This document shows, piece by piece, positions 40,839 through 50,631 of a stretch of 64,000 nucleotides of DNA. Within the stretch, counting starts at the first letter, position 1; each line of letters starts with the position of its first letter. Location of the stretch: NCBI RefSeq assembly GCF_011008935.1, contig NZ_JAAIVJ010000001.1, forward strand, positions 62,001-126,000, read 5' to 3'. Under the pieces are notes generated by a model that did no database searches, was not told the origin of the DNA, and saw only the letters and a list, made by a program, of their open reading frames with translations. The position numbers and the translations under genes were made by a program. Origin of the DNA: Tabrizicola oligotrophica. Its GTDB lineage: Bacteria > Pseudomonadota > Alphaproteobacteria > Rhodobacterales > Rhodobacteraceae.

Positions 40839-40866
40839 TACCGCGGATGGCCTTAGATCAGGCGAC

Positions 40867-42198
40867 ATGCGCGACACCCTTCACATCATCGGCGGCGGCA
40901 TGGCCGGATCGGAAGCCGCCTGGCAGGCCGCCCGGATGGGCGTTCCCGTAGTGCTGCACGAAATGCGGCCCGCCGTCGGCACCTTCGCCCACCGGACCGG
41001 GCTTTTTGCCGAAATGGTCTGCTCGAATTCCTTCCGCTCGGATGATGACGAGCGCAATGCCGTCGGTCTTCTGCATTGGGAAATGCGGGCGGCGGACGGG
41101 CTGGTGATGGAAATGGCCACCCGCCACCGCCTGCCGGCCGGCGGCGCGCTGGCGGTGGACCGCGATCCCTTTGCCGAGGCCGTCACCGAACGCCTGCGGG
41201 CGCATCCGCTGATTGCGGTGGAAGGTGGCGAGATCACCGACCTGCCGCGCGACGGCCACTGGATCATCGCCACCGGCCCGCTGACCTCTGGCGCGCTGGC
41301 GCAAAGCATCCGCGCCGAGACCGGGGCCGAAAGCCTTGCCTTCTTCGACGCTATCGCCCCCATCGTCTATGCCGAAAGCATCGACATGGGCACCGCCTGG
41401 CTGCAATCGCGCTATGACAAGGGCGAGACCGAGGAAGAACAGAAGGCCTATATCAACTGCCCGATGGACAAGGCCCAGTATGAGGCCTTCATCGACGCCT
41501 TGCTGGCCGCTGACAAGACCGAGTTTCACGACGGCGAAACCGCCGGCTATTTCGACGGCTGCCTGCCGATCGAGGTGATGGCCGAGCGCGGGCGCGAGAC
41601 GCTGCGCTTTGGCCCGATGAAGCCGGTGGGGCTGACCAACCCGCATAACCCAGTAAAACCCTATGCCGTGGTACAGTTGCGCCGCGACAACAAGCTGGGC
41701 ACGCTCTACAACATCGTCGGCTTCCAGACCAAGATGAAGTATGGCGCGCAAACCGCTGTTTTCAAGATGATTCCAGGACTTGAGAACGCAAGTTTTGCAA
41801 GGCTTGGCGGCATTCACCGCAACACTTTCCTGAACTCTCCGACGCTGCTGGATGACCAGATGCGGCTGCGTTCGCGGCCCAATATCCGCTTTGCCGGGCA
41901 GGTCACTGGCGTTGAGGGTTATGTGGAAAGTGCCGCCATGGGGCTGCTTGCGGGCCGGATGGCGGCGGCGGAAATCCTTGGGAGAACCCTGCCGCCCCCG
42001 CCGCCCGAAACCGCGATGGGGGCGCTTGTCACCCACATCACCGGCGGGGCCGAGGCCAGGACCTTCCAGCCGATGAACGTCAACTTCGGCCTCTTCCCGC
42101 CGATTGACGCCAAGGGGGGGCGGCGCGGCCGCAAGGACCGCTACAAGGCCTATACCGACCGCGCCAAAGACGCCTTCACCGCATGGCTGAGCGCGTAA
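40867..42198 (+). CDS. trmFO: Folate/FAD-dependent tRNA (uracil-54-C5)-methyltransferase TrmFO
   Basis: Makes ribothymidine 54 in tRNA using methylene-tetrahydrofolate and FADH2. 443 residues. FAD motif [16 protein letters not shown]; catalytic Cys52 in [11 protein letters not shown] and Cys232 in [25 protein letters not shown]-terminal [22 protein letters not shown]. Overlaps gluQ by 16 bp. Confidence 0.96.
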   Translation: MRDTLHIIGGGMAGSEAAWQAARMGVPVVLHEMRPAVGTFAHRTGLFAEMVCSNSFRSDDDERNAVGLLHWEMRAADGLVMEMATRHRLPAGGALAVDRDPFAEAVTERLRAHPLIAVEGGEITDLPRDGHWIIATGPLTSGALAQSIRAETGAESLAFFDAIAPIVYAESIDMGTAWLQSRYDKGETEEEQKAYINCPMDKAQYEAFIDALLAADKTEFHDGETAGYFDGCLPIEVMAERGRETLRFGPMKPVGLTNPHNPVKPYAVVQLRRDNKLGTLYNIVGFQTKMKYGAQTAVFKMIPGLENASFARLGGIHRNTFLNSPTLLDDQMRLRSRPNIRFAGQVTGVEGYVESAAMGLLAGRMAAAEILGRTLPPPPPETAMGALVTHITGGAEARTFQPMNVNFGLFPPIDAKGGRRGRKDRYKAYTDRAKDAFTAWLSA

Positions 42199-43040
42199 CC
42201 CGCTTTGCGCCCTCGCCCACCGGGCCGCTGCACCTTGGCCATGCCTACGCCGCCCTTGTCGCCGCGGGGCGCAGCGACCGCTTTCTCTTGCGCATCGAGG
42301 ACATCGACCGGGCGCGCTGCAAGCCGGAATTCGAGGCCGCGATTCTGGACGACCTGCGCTGGCTGGGCCTGAGCTGGGAGATCCCGGTGATGCGGCAATC
42401 GGACCGGCTGCCGGCCTATGATGCCGCGCTTGCACGCCTGTACGAGACGGGTTTGACCTATCATTGCACCTGCACGCGCGGCGACATCAAGGCCGCGCTT
42501 TCGGCACCGCAGGAAGGCGCCGCCATGATCGGGCCGGACGGGCCGGTCTACCCCGGCACCTGCCGGGGCAAGGGGCATCGGGCGGGCGCGCTGCGGCTGG
42601 ACATGGCCGCGGCCATGGCACGGCTGGGCGAGATCGGCTTTCACGAGACCGGAGTGCGGGCGGGGGAGCACATCTATTCCGTCGCGCAAATGATTGAAAA
42701 AGTTGGTGATATCGCTCTCGCGCGCCGTGATATCGGCACCTCTTATCATATCGCCGTAGTGGTCGACGACGCCGCGCAAGCCATCACCGAGGTGACGCGG
42801 GGCGAGGATCTGTTCGAGGCGACGGCGATCCATGTCGTGCTGCAACGCCTCTTGGGCCTGCCGACGCCCGCCTATCACCACCACCGCCTGATCCGCGACG
42901 ATCAAGGCAAGCGGCTGGCCAAGCGCGACGATGCGCGGGCCTTGGCGAAGTATCGGGCGGAAGGGGCGACGCCCGAGGATGTTCGCCGGATGGTCGGGCT
43001 GCCGCCGATTTCTTCGCAGAAATCGGGCAAAATTCTGTGA
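42183..43040 (+). CDS. gluQ: Glutamyl-Q tRNA(Asp) synthetase
   Basis: Attaches glutamate to queuosine 34 of tRNA-Asp; a GluRS paralogue lacking the anticodon domain. 285 residues. [18 protein letters not shown] (HIGH motif HLGH 17-20), zinc ligands in YHCTCTRG and YPGTCRG, and GKRLAKRD in place of KMSKS. The last residues ([12 protein letters not shown]) are encoded by repeat R2, so the natural C-terminus was probably altered by the element. Confidence 0.94.
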   Translation: MAERVTRFAPSPTGPLHLGHAYAALVAAGRSDRFLLRIEDIDRARCKPEFEAAILDDLRWLGLSWEIPVMRQSDRLPAYDAALARLYETGLTYHCTCTRGDIKAALSAPQEGAAMIGPDGPVYPGTCRGKGHRAGALRLDMAAAMARLGEIGFHETGVRAGEHIYSVAQMIEKVGDIALARRDIGTSYHIAVVVDDAAQAITEVTRGEDLFEATAIHVVLQRLLGLPTPAYHHHRLIRDDQGKRLAKRDDARALAKYRAEGATPEDVRRMVGLPPISSQKSGKIL

Positions 43041-43046
43041 CAGAAT
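43005..43046 (+). repeat. Paired hairpin repeat family R2, copy B (overlapping the gluQ end)
   Basis: CCGATTTC-TTCGCA-GAAATCGG (43005-43026, 8-bp stem) then ATTCTGT-G-ACAGAAT (43032-43046). Same order and similar loops as the pair at 25644-25688. The first hairpin is coding, giving the GluQ C-terminus; the pair lies between convergent genes. Confidence 0.75.
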
Positions 43047-43057
43047 ATTCGCCCGCG

Positions 43058-43834
43058 TCAGCGGCCGGCGAATTTGGCGGGCCGCTTTTCCAGAAACGCC
43101 GCCACGCCTTCGCGGAAATCCTGGGTCTGGCCGCAGCCGCCCTGCAACCGCGCCTCGAGCGCCAGTTGCGCGTCAAGATCGTTGCCAAAGCTGGCGCGCA
43201 GCATCGTCTTCACGCCCCGGTAGGCCACCCCCGGCCCGGCGGCGAGTTGCGCGGCGCGGGCGCGGACCTGGGCGGCGAACTCCGCATCCGGCACGCATTC
43301 ATAGATCATGCCCCAGTCGGCGGCCTGGCCTGCGCTGATCCTGTCGCCCAGCAGCATCGCGCCCATCGAGCGGGCAAGACCGATCTGCCGGGGCAGCCAA
43401 TAGGAGCCGCCGGCATCGGGCACCAGACCGATGCGGGTGAAGGCCTGAATGAACGAGGCACTTTCGGCCGCGATCACGATATCGGCCGCCAGCGCCAGAT
43501 TGGCCCCGGCCCCCGCCGCCGCGCCGTTCACCGCTGAAATTGTCGGGATCGGGCTGTCGGTGATTGCCTTGATCATCGGGACGTATTCTTCGTTCAGGAT
43601 GCGCTCCAGATCGAAAGCGCCGACTTGCCCGGCATCCTGCAGATCCTGCCCCGAGCAGAAGGCCCGGCCGCTGCCAGTCAGGACCAGGACCCGCGCTTCG
43701 TGATGGGACCGCAACAGCGCATCCAGCAACTCCCGACGCAGGCCGGTGGTGAGGGCGTTCATCACCTCTGGCCGGTTCAGCGTGATGGTGGCGATGCCGT
43801 CCGTCAGGTCATAGGTGATCGCGGTGTAATCCAT
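43058..43834 (-). CDS. Enoyl-CoA hydratase/isomerase, PaaG-like
   Basis: 258 residues from ATG 43832-43834 with GGGAGA upstream. Crotonase fold: oxyanion-hole regions GSGRAFCSGQDLQDAG and VNGAAAGAGANLALAADIVI. The stretch SASFIQAFTRIGLVPDAGGS with YWLPRQIG and AMLLGDRISAGQAADWGMIY closely follows PaaG (ring-opening 1,2-epoxyphenylacetyl-CoA isomerase). No other paa gene is near, so a general enoyl-CoA isomerase role is possible. Confidence 0.88.
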   Translation of the reverse strand: MDYTAITYDLTDGIATITLNRPEVMNALTTGLRRELLDALLRSHHEARVLVLTGSGRAFCSGQDLQDAGQVGAFDLERILNEEYVPMIKAITDSPIPTISAVNGAAAGAGANLALAADIVIAAESASFIQAFTRIGLVPDAGGSYWLPRQIGLARSMGAMLLGDRISAGQAADWGMIYECVPDAEFAAQVRARAAQLAAGPGVAYRGVKTMLRASFGNDLDAQLALEARLQGGCGQTQDFREGVAAFLEKRPAKFAGR

Positions 43835-43894
43835 GGCCGTCTCCCTTTCGGCCAGCATAGCCGGCGGGGCAGGGGGCGAAAGCCGAACCTCGCG

Positions 43895-44335
43895 TCACTC
43901 CTTCATCAGCTCGGCCAGACGCGCCTTTTCCGCCTCGGTCAGCTCGGCCTCGGGCCTTGCCCGCCGCCGGGTCATGGCATAGGCCAGCCCGCCGCCGATC
44001 AGCAGCATGGCCGGCCCGGCCAGCCACAGGATCAGGCCGGTGCCACTGGCGCGCGGCTTGAACAGCACAAATTCTCCGTAGCGGGCGACGATATAGTCGA
44101 CGACCTCGGCATCGCTGTCGCCCGCCACCAGCCGTTCCCGCACCAGAAGCCGCAGGTCGCGGCTGATCGGCGCGTTCGAATCGTCGATCGCCTCACCCTG
44201 ACAGACCGGGCAGCGCAGATCGCGGCTGATGTCGCGGGCGCGGGCCTCCAGCACGGGGTCGGAGAGCATCTCGTCCGGCTGCACCGCAAGGGCGGGGGAG
44301 GCGAAGAGCATCAGGCACAGGACAAGCGCGCGCAT
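43895..44335 (-). CDS. ccmH: Cytochrome c maturation protein CcmH (CcmH/CycL)
   Basis: 146 residues. Signal peptide MRALVLCLMLFASPALA; the periplasmic redox motif LRCPVCQGEAI (Cys42, Cys45), which reduces apocytochrome c; then a membrane helix (about 104-125) and a basic/acidic tail. Starts 4 bp after ccmF, the pair forming the haem ligation unit. An earlier ATG at 44386 lies inside ccmF. Confidence 0.94.
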   Translation of the reverse strand: MRALVLCLMLFASPALAVQPDEMLSDPVLEARARDISRDLRCPVCQGEAIDDSNAPISRDLRLLVRERLVAGDSDAEVVDYIVARYGEFVLFKPRASGTGLILWLAGPAMLLIGGGLAYAMTRRRARPEAELTEAEKARLAELMKE

Positions 44336-44339
44336 CGGT

Positions 44340-46310
44340 CTACTCCGCCGGTTGCGCGGCGGGCGCGCGGCGGGCGCCGGCAGCAAGGCGATAGCGGCGG
44401 TCGGTCAGGCTCAGCATCCCGCCAAAGGCCATCATGAGCGCGCCCCCCCAAAGCCAGTTGGCAAAGGGTTTGACATAGGCGCGCACGGCATAGCCGCCGC
44501 TGTCCTGCGCATCGCCGATCACCAGATAGAGGTCGCGGGCAAAGCCATAGTCGATGGCGGCCTCGGTCGTCGGCATCGCCTGCACCGGGTAGACGCGCTT
44601 TTCGGGGAACAGCGTCACCACTTCGGCCCCGGCGCGGCTGACCACCATCTCGGCCATGGTCGAGGTGTAGTTCGGCCCCTGCACCTCGGTCGCGTCTTTC
44701 AGCAGCACCTCATAGCGGCCGACGGCGAAGGTCTCGCCCACATTGACCACGCGGATGTCCTCGATGGCCCAGGCATGCATGGCGGCGACGGCAAAGATCG
44801 TGACGCCAAGGCCGGAATGCGCCGTGGCCTTGCCCCAGTCGGCCCGGCCCAGACGGCCAAGGCGGGCGAATTTATCCGCCAGACCGCCCCGGCCGGCCCG
44901 GTTCCACAGGTCGATGAGTGCCCCCAGAACCACCCAGGCCCCCAGTGCCAGCCCGACCGGGCCAAGCGCCGACCTGCCGGTTTGTAGCGCAAAAGCCAAA
45001 AGCCCCAGCGCCAGCGCCAGCGCCAGCGCTCCGCGCAGCGGGCGCATGGCCTTGCCGATCTCGGCCCGCTTCCAGGGCATCAGGGCGCCGACGGGCAGGA
45101 TCAGCGCCAGCAGCACCATGAAGGGCGTGAAGGCGGCGTTGAAGAACGGCTCGCCCACCGACAGCTTCTGCGCCCAGAGCATTTCGGCCACCAGCGGCCA
45201 GATCGTGCCGATGAACACCACGAAAGAGGCCACCGCCAGCAGCACGTTATTGGCCAGAAGCGCGCTTTCGCGGCTGATGGTGGAAAACATCCCCTTCGCC
45301 TCCAAGGCCCCGGCGCGGAAGGCAAACAGCGTCAGCGCCCCGCCCATGAAGACTGCAAGGATCATTAGGATGAACACCCCGCGCTCGGGATCATTGGCAA
45401 AGGAATGCACCGAGGTGATGACGCCCGAGCGCACGATGAAGGTGCCGGTCAGCGAGAAGCCGAAGGCGATGATGGCCAGGAGAATGGTCCAGGCCTTCAG
45501 GCTCTCGCGCTTTTCCACCACGATGGCGGAATGCAACAGCGCCGCCGCAATCAGCCAGGGCATGAACGAAGCGTTTTCCACCGGATCCCAGAACCAGAAC
45601 CCGCCCCAGCCGAGTTCATAATAGGCCCACCATGAGCCAAGCGCGATGCCGATGGTCAGGAAGATCCAGGCCGCCAGCGTCCAGGGCCTGACCCAGCGCG
45701 CCCAGGCCGCGTCGATCCGGCCCTCGATCAGGGCGGCGACGGCGAAGGAAAAGCTCATCGAAAGCCCGACATAGCCGAGATAGAGGAAGGGCGGGTGGAA
45801 GGCGAGGCCGGGGTCCTGCAGCAAGGGGTTCAGGTCGTCGCCGTTCATCGGCGGGTTGGCCAGCCGCAGGAACGGGTTCGAGGTGAAGAGCAGGAAGGCC
45901 AGAAAGGCCGCGCCGATCAGGCCCTGCACCGCCAGCACCCGCGCCTTCAGCGTCGCCGGCAGATTGCCGCCGAACCAGACCGCACAGGCCCCGAACAGCG
46001 CAAGTGACAGGACCCAGAGCAAGAGGCTGCCCTCATGGTTGCCCCAGACCCCCGCCACCTTGTAGAGCATCGGCTTGTCGGTATGCGAATTCAGCGTGAC
46101 CAGCCGCAGCGAAAAGTCCGACACCACAAAGGCATAGGTCAAGGCCCCGAAGGCCGCCGCAATCAGGATGAGCTGCACCAGCGCCGCCGGCTCGGCCAGC
46201 GCCATCAGCCGGGCATCGCGCTGTGCCGCGCCGTAAAGCGGCAGGGTTGCCTGCACCAGCGCCACGGCAAAGGCCAGGATCAGGGCAAAATGGCCAAGTT
46301 CGACGATCAT
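44340..46310 (-). CDS. ccmF: Haem lyase subunit CcmF
   Basis: 656-residue polytopic membrane protein that joins haem to apocytochrome c. HEGSLLLWVLSLALFG, the tryptophan-rich WWD-type motif ELGWGGFWFWDPVENASFMPW, and conserved periplasmic histidines flank it. ccmG is absent between ccmF and ccmH, which is common when ccmABCDG is a separate cluster. Confidence 0.95.
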   Translation of the reverse strand: MIVELGHFALILAFAVALVQATLPLYGAAQRDARLMALAEPAALVQLILIAAAFGALTYAFVVSDFSLRLVTLNSHTDKPMLYKVAGVWGNHEGSLLLWVLSLALFGACAVWFGGNLPATLKARVLAVQGLIGAAFLAFLLFTSNPFLRLANPPMNGDDLNPLLQDPGLAFHPPFLYLGYVGLSMSFSFAVAALIEGRIDAAWARWVRPWTLAAWIFLTIGIALGSWWAYYELGWGGFWFWDPVENASFMPWLIAAALLHSAIVVEKRESLKAWTILLAIIAFGFSLTGTFIVRSGVITSVHSFANDPERGVFILMILAVFMGGALTLFAFRAGALEAKGMFSTISRESALLANNVLLAVASFVVFIGTIWPLVAEMLWAQKLSVGEPFFNAAFTPFMVLLALILPVGALMPWKRAEIGKAMRPLRGALALALALGLLAFALQTGRSALGPVGLALGAWVVLGALIDLWNRAGRGGLADKFARLGRLGRADWGKATAHSGLGVTIFAVAAMHAWAIEDIRVVNVGETFAVGRYEVLLKDATEVQGPNYTSTMAEMVVSRAGAEVVTLFPEKRVYPVQAMPTTEAAIDYGFARDLYLVIGDAQDSGGYAVRAYVKPFANWLWGGALMMAFGGMLSLTDRRYRLAAGARRAPAAQPAE

Positions 46311-46346
46311 CGGCGGTCTCCAGTTTCGCGCGCCATCCTAAAGCGA

Positions 46347-46381
46347 AAGGGGCGCGGCGGGAATGCCCCGTCGCGCCCCTT
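46347..46381 (-). terminator. Terminator of the ilvBH unit
   Basis: A 15-bp stem AAGGGGCGCGGCGGG with its partner (one G-T pair), loop AATGC, followed on the minus strand by TTTCGCTTTA. It lies 32 bp after the ilvH stop and before ccmF. Confidence 0.8.
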
Positions 46382-46412
46382 GGCCGATATGTCACAGCCT
46401 TGTCAGCCGGGC

Positions 46413-46973
46413 TCAGACCCCGCGCGACAGCGCCGCCACCCCGGTCCGCGCCAGTTCGCGCAGGCCCAGGGGGCGCATCAGCTCGGCAAAGCTGTCGATC
46501 TTTTCCGGCGTGCCGGTCATCTCGAAGACAAAGCTTTCCAGCGTGCTGTCGACCACATGCGCCCGGAAGATCTCGGCCAGCCGCAAGGCCTCGATGCGGT
46601 GTTCGCCCTTGCCGGCGACCTTGAACAGCGCCAGTTCGCGCTGCACGCAGGGCCCCTCGGCGGTCAGGTCATGCACGTCATAGACCGAGACCATGCGGCC
46701 AAGCTGCGCCTCGACCTGGTCGATCACCGCCGGCGTGCCGCTCGTCACAATGGTGATGCGCGAGCGGTGCCCGGTATGGTCCACCTCGGCCACGGTCAGG
46801 CTGTCGATGTTGTAGCCGCGGGCCGAAAACAGCCCGATCACGCGGGCCAGCACGCCCGGCTCGTTCTCGACGATCACCGCCAGCGTATGGCTTTCCACCG
46901 CCTCGGAATGCGGATCGCGCAGGTCATAGGCGGAATGGCTGGTCGCGCCCTTCTTGATGTTCAGTGCGGACAT
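46413..46973 (-). CDS. ilvH: Acetolactate synthase small subunit
   Basis: Regulatory subunit giving valine feedback control to IlvB. 186 residues: ACT domain (about 28-100, SHTLAVIVENEPGVLARVIG and LFSARGYNIDSLTVAEVDH) and a C-terminal domain ending ARTGVAALSRGV. The AGAGGA ribosome site lies directly after the GATATTT motif. Confidence 0.97.
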   Translation of the reverse strand: MSALNIKKGATSHSAYDLRDPHSEAVESHTLAVIVENEPGVLARVIGLFSARGYNIDSLTVAEVDHTGHRSRITIVTSGTPAVIDQVEAQLGRMVSVYDVHDLTAEGPCVQRELALFKVAGKGEHRIEALRLAEIFRAHVVDSTLESFVFEMTGTPEKIDSFAELMRPLGLRELARTGVAALSRGV

Positions 46974-46983
46974 CTTTGGTCCT

Positions 46984-47030
46984 CTTTCATCTGTTCATAA
47001 ATATCCCGGGGGCGCGGGGGCTGGCCCCCG
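46984..47030 (-). repeat. Dispersed GATATTT motif copy 5 in the ilvB-ilvH gap
   Basis: Minus strand: hairpin CGGGGG-CCAG-CCCCCG (47015-47030), then GGGATATTT-ATG-AACAG-ATGAAAG (46984-47007), running straight into the ilvH ribosome site. Same hairpin-plus-motif layout as 6922-6969. It sits inside an operon, so it must be read through. Confidence 0.8.
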
Positions 47031-47040
47031 CTCCGCCTGA

Positions 47041-48795
47041 TTACACCAGCACCGCGCCTGCGGCCTTGATGACGCCTTGCGTCTCGGCATTGCCCAGAAG
47101 CATCTCGTTATGCGGCTTGCCCGACGGGATCATCGGGAAGCAGTTCTCGTGCTTCTCGACAAGGCAGTCGAAGATCACCGGGCCGTCATAGCGCAGCATC
47201 TCCAGAATGGCGTCGTCGAGATCCTTGGGGTCGGCGCATTTGATGCCCTTGCAGCCGAAGGCCTCGGCCAGTTTCACGAAATCGGGCAGGCTTTCGGACC
47301 AGGACGAGGAATAGCGCTCGCCATGCAGCAGTTCCTGCCACTGCCGCACCATGCCAAGCCGTTCGTTGTTCAGGATGAACTGCTTGACCGGTGCGCGGAA
47401 CTGCATCGCGGTGCCCATTTCCTGCATGTTCATCAGCCACGACGCCTCGCCGGCGACGTTGATGACCAGTGCGTCCGGATGGGCGATCTGCACCCCGATC
47501 GAGGCCGGCAGGCCATAGCCCATGGTGCCAAGCCCGCCCGAGGTCATCCAGCGGTTCGGCGCGTCAAAGCCGAGGAACTGCGCCGCCCACATCTGGTGCT
47601 GGCCAACCTCGGTGGTGATGTAGCGGTCCATGCCCTTGGTCAGCGCCTCAAGCCGCTCCAGCGCGTATTGCGGCTTGATGGTCTTGTCCGAGGGCTTGTA
47701 GGACAGGCATTTCACCGCCCGCCATTCGTTGATCTGCTTCCACCACTTCGCCAGACCGTCCTTGTTCACCTTGCGGCCGCGCGCCTTCCAGATCCGCAGC
47801 GCGTCTTCCAGCACATGGCCGACATCGCCGACGATGCCCAGATCGACGCGGATCACCTTGTTGATCGAGGAGGGGTCGATGTCGACATGCACCTTCTTCG
47901 AGCGCGGGCTGAAATCGGCGATGCGCCCGGTGATGCGGTCGTCAAAGCGCGCGCCGATGTTCAGCATCAGGTCGCAGTCGTGCATGGCAAGGTTGGCCTC
48001 GTAAAGCCCGTGCATCCCCAGCATGCCGATCCATTTGTCGCCGCTCGCCGGATAGGCGCCAAGGCCCATCAGCGTCGAGGTGATCGGAAAGCCCGTGGCC
48101 TCGACGAATTCGCGCAGGAGCTGGCTGGCCGCCACGCCCGAATTGATGACGCCGCCGCCGGTGTAGAACAGCGGCCGCTCGGCGGTTTCCAGCATCTCGA
48201 CCATGCGGGTGATGGCCTCGATGTCGCCCTTCACCCGCGGCTGGTAATGGTCCACGCGGGCCTTCGGCGCCGGGGTATACTCCGCGGTGGCGAACTGCAC
48301 ATCCTTCGGAATGTCGACCAGCACCGGGCCGGGGCGGCCCGACTTGGCGACGTGGAAGGCCTGATGAATCACTTCCGACAGCCGGGCGGTGTCCTTCACC
48401 AGCCAGTTGTGCTTGGTGCAGGGCCGGGTGATGCCCACCGTGTCGGCCTCCTGAAAGCCATCGGTGCCGATCATGAAGGTCGGAACCTGACCCGACAGCA
48501 CGACGATCGGAATGGAATCCAGCAGCGCATCGGTCAGCCCGGTGACGGCATTGGTCGCGCCGGGGCCAGAGGTCACCAGCGCCACGCCGACCTTGCCGGT
48601 CGAGCGGGCATAGCCCTCGGCCATGTGGATGGCGCCCTGTTCGTGGCGCACCAGAACGTGCCGGATGTCGTTTTGCTGGAAGATCTCGTCATAGATCGGC
48701 AGCACCGCGCCGCCCGGATAGCCGAAGACGACATCCACGCCCTGATCCTTCAGGGCCTGAACCACCATCCTCGCGCCGGTCATCGCCTTGGTCAT
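47041..48795 (-). CDS. ilvB: Acetolactate synthase large subunit
   Basis: ThDP/FAD enzyme for the first common step of valine, leucine and isoleucine synthesis. 584 residues from ATG 48793-48795 (GAGGAAAG upstream). VFGYPGGAVLPIYDE, RHEQGAIHMAEGYAR (catalytic Glu), TSGPGATNAVTGL, and the ThDP region VAGEASWLMNMQEMGTA...ILNNERLGMVRQW. The usual Asp of the GDxS motif is Glu450 here, a conservative change of a metal ligand. Controlled by the upstream leader-peptide attenuator. Confidence 0.97.
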   Translation of the reverse strand: MTKAMTGARMVVQALKDQGVDVVFGYPGGAVLPIYDEIFQQNDIRHVLVRHEQGAIHMAEGYARSTGKVGVALVTSGPGATNAVTGLTDALLDSIPIVVLSGQVPTFMIGTDGFQEADTVGITRPCTKHNWLVKDTARLSEVIHQAFHVAKSGRPGPVLVDIPKDVQFATAEYTPAPKARVDHYQPRVKGDIEAITRMVEMLETAERPLFYTGGGVINSGVAASQLLREFVEATGFPITSTLMGLGAYPASGDKWIGMLGMHGLYEANLAMHDCDLMLNIGARFDDRITGRIADFSPRSKKVHVDIDPSSINKVIRVDLGIVGDVGHVLEDALRIWKARGRKVNKDGLAKWWKQINEWRAVKCLSYKPSDKTIKPQYALERLEALTKGMDRYITTEVGQHQMWAAQFLGFDAPNRWMTSGGLGTMGYGLPASIGVQIAHPDALVINVAGEASWLMNMQEMGTAMQFRAPVKQFILNNERLGMVRQWQELLHGERYSSSWSESLPDFVKLAEAFGCKGIKCADPKDLDDAILEMLRYDGPVIFDCLVEKHENCFPMIPSGKPHNEMLLGNAETQGVIKAAGAVLV

Positions 48796-48843
48796 CGGTC
48801 TTTCCTCATCTTGCGCCCTCGCTTCTATCATCGGGCGCCGTTC

Positions 48844-48877
48844 TCAACAAAAAGCCCCCGGGGGGTGATCCGGGGGC
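48844..48877 (-). terminator. Attenuator terminator of ilvBH
   Basis: Minus strand: GCCCCCGG (48877-48870) pairs with CCGGGGGC (48861-48854), loop ATCACCCC, followed by TTTTTGTTG. It lies between the leader peptide and ilvB, so it would stop transcription before the structural genes unless the antiterminator forms. Confidence 0.88.
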
Positions 48878-48919
48878 GCATGGGAGCCGTTATGGACTGT
48901 CGTTACCGACCCATGCGCC
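48875..48919 (-). promoter_or_regulatory. Antiterminator pairing of the ilv leader
   Basis: GGCGCATGGG (48919-48910), inside the last leader codons, is perfectly complementary over 10 bp to CCCATGCGCC (48884-48875). The second arm overlaps the first bases of the terminator stem, so the two structures exclude each other. A ribosome that finishes the leader would cover the first arm and allow termination; one stalled at the Leu-Val-Val-Ile-Leu codons would leave it free. Confidence 0.8.
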
Positions 48920-48950
48920 ATGTCTCCAGAATTACGACTAGTGCGCGCAT
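48903..48950 (-). CDS. ilvL: ilv operon leader peptide
   Basis: A 15-residue ORF, MRALVVILETWRMGR, with AAGGGGGCGG as ribosome site. Residues 4-8 (LVVIL) are all branched-chain amino acids, as expected for a sensor of charged tRNA-Leu, tRNA-Val and tRNA-Ile. The codons include CTA, rare in GC-rich DNA and so a likely stall point. It lies between a good promoter and a terminator/antiterminator pair ahead of ilvB. No product role; it acts by being translated. Confidence 0.88.
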   Translation of the reverse strand: MRALVVILETWRMGR

Positions 48951-48976
48951 TGCCGCCCCCTTTGCCTTCGGGCCGG

Positions 48977-49005
48977 ACCTTATGGTGCGGGGCAGGAGGC
49001 GTCAA
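48977..49005 (-). promoter_or_regulatory. Promoter of the ilvL-ilvBH unit
   Basis: Minus strand TTGACG (plus 49000-49005), 17-bp spacer, TAAGGT (48977-48982). Transcription would begin near 48970, about 20 bases before the leader ATG. Further upstream an inverted repeat TTTGCG-CAACTTT-CGCAAA (49075-49093) could be an operator. Confidence 0.6.
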
Positions 49006-50568
<1,563 letters not shown>

Positions 50569-50590
50569 GGCTTTCAAGGTAAAAGGAAAA

Positions 50591-50618
50591 GGCTCCGGGG
50601 GAAACCTCGGGGCCTTTT
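50591..50618 (+). terminator. Terminator of the TRAP binding-protein gene
   Basis: GGCTCCGGGG (50591-50600) pairs with CCTCGGGGCC (50605-50614; two G-T pairs), followed by TTTT. Nearly identical to the hairpin at 50965-50988, suggesting one arose from the other by duplication. Confidence 0.8.
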
Positions 50619-50631
50619 GCGTTTGCCGGCT

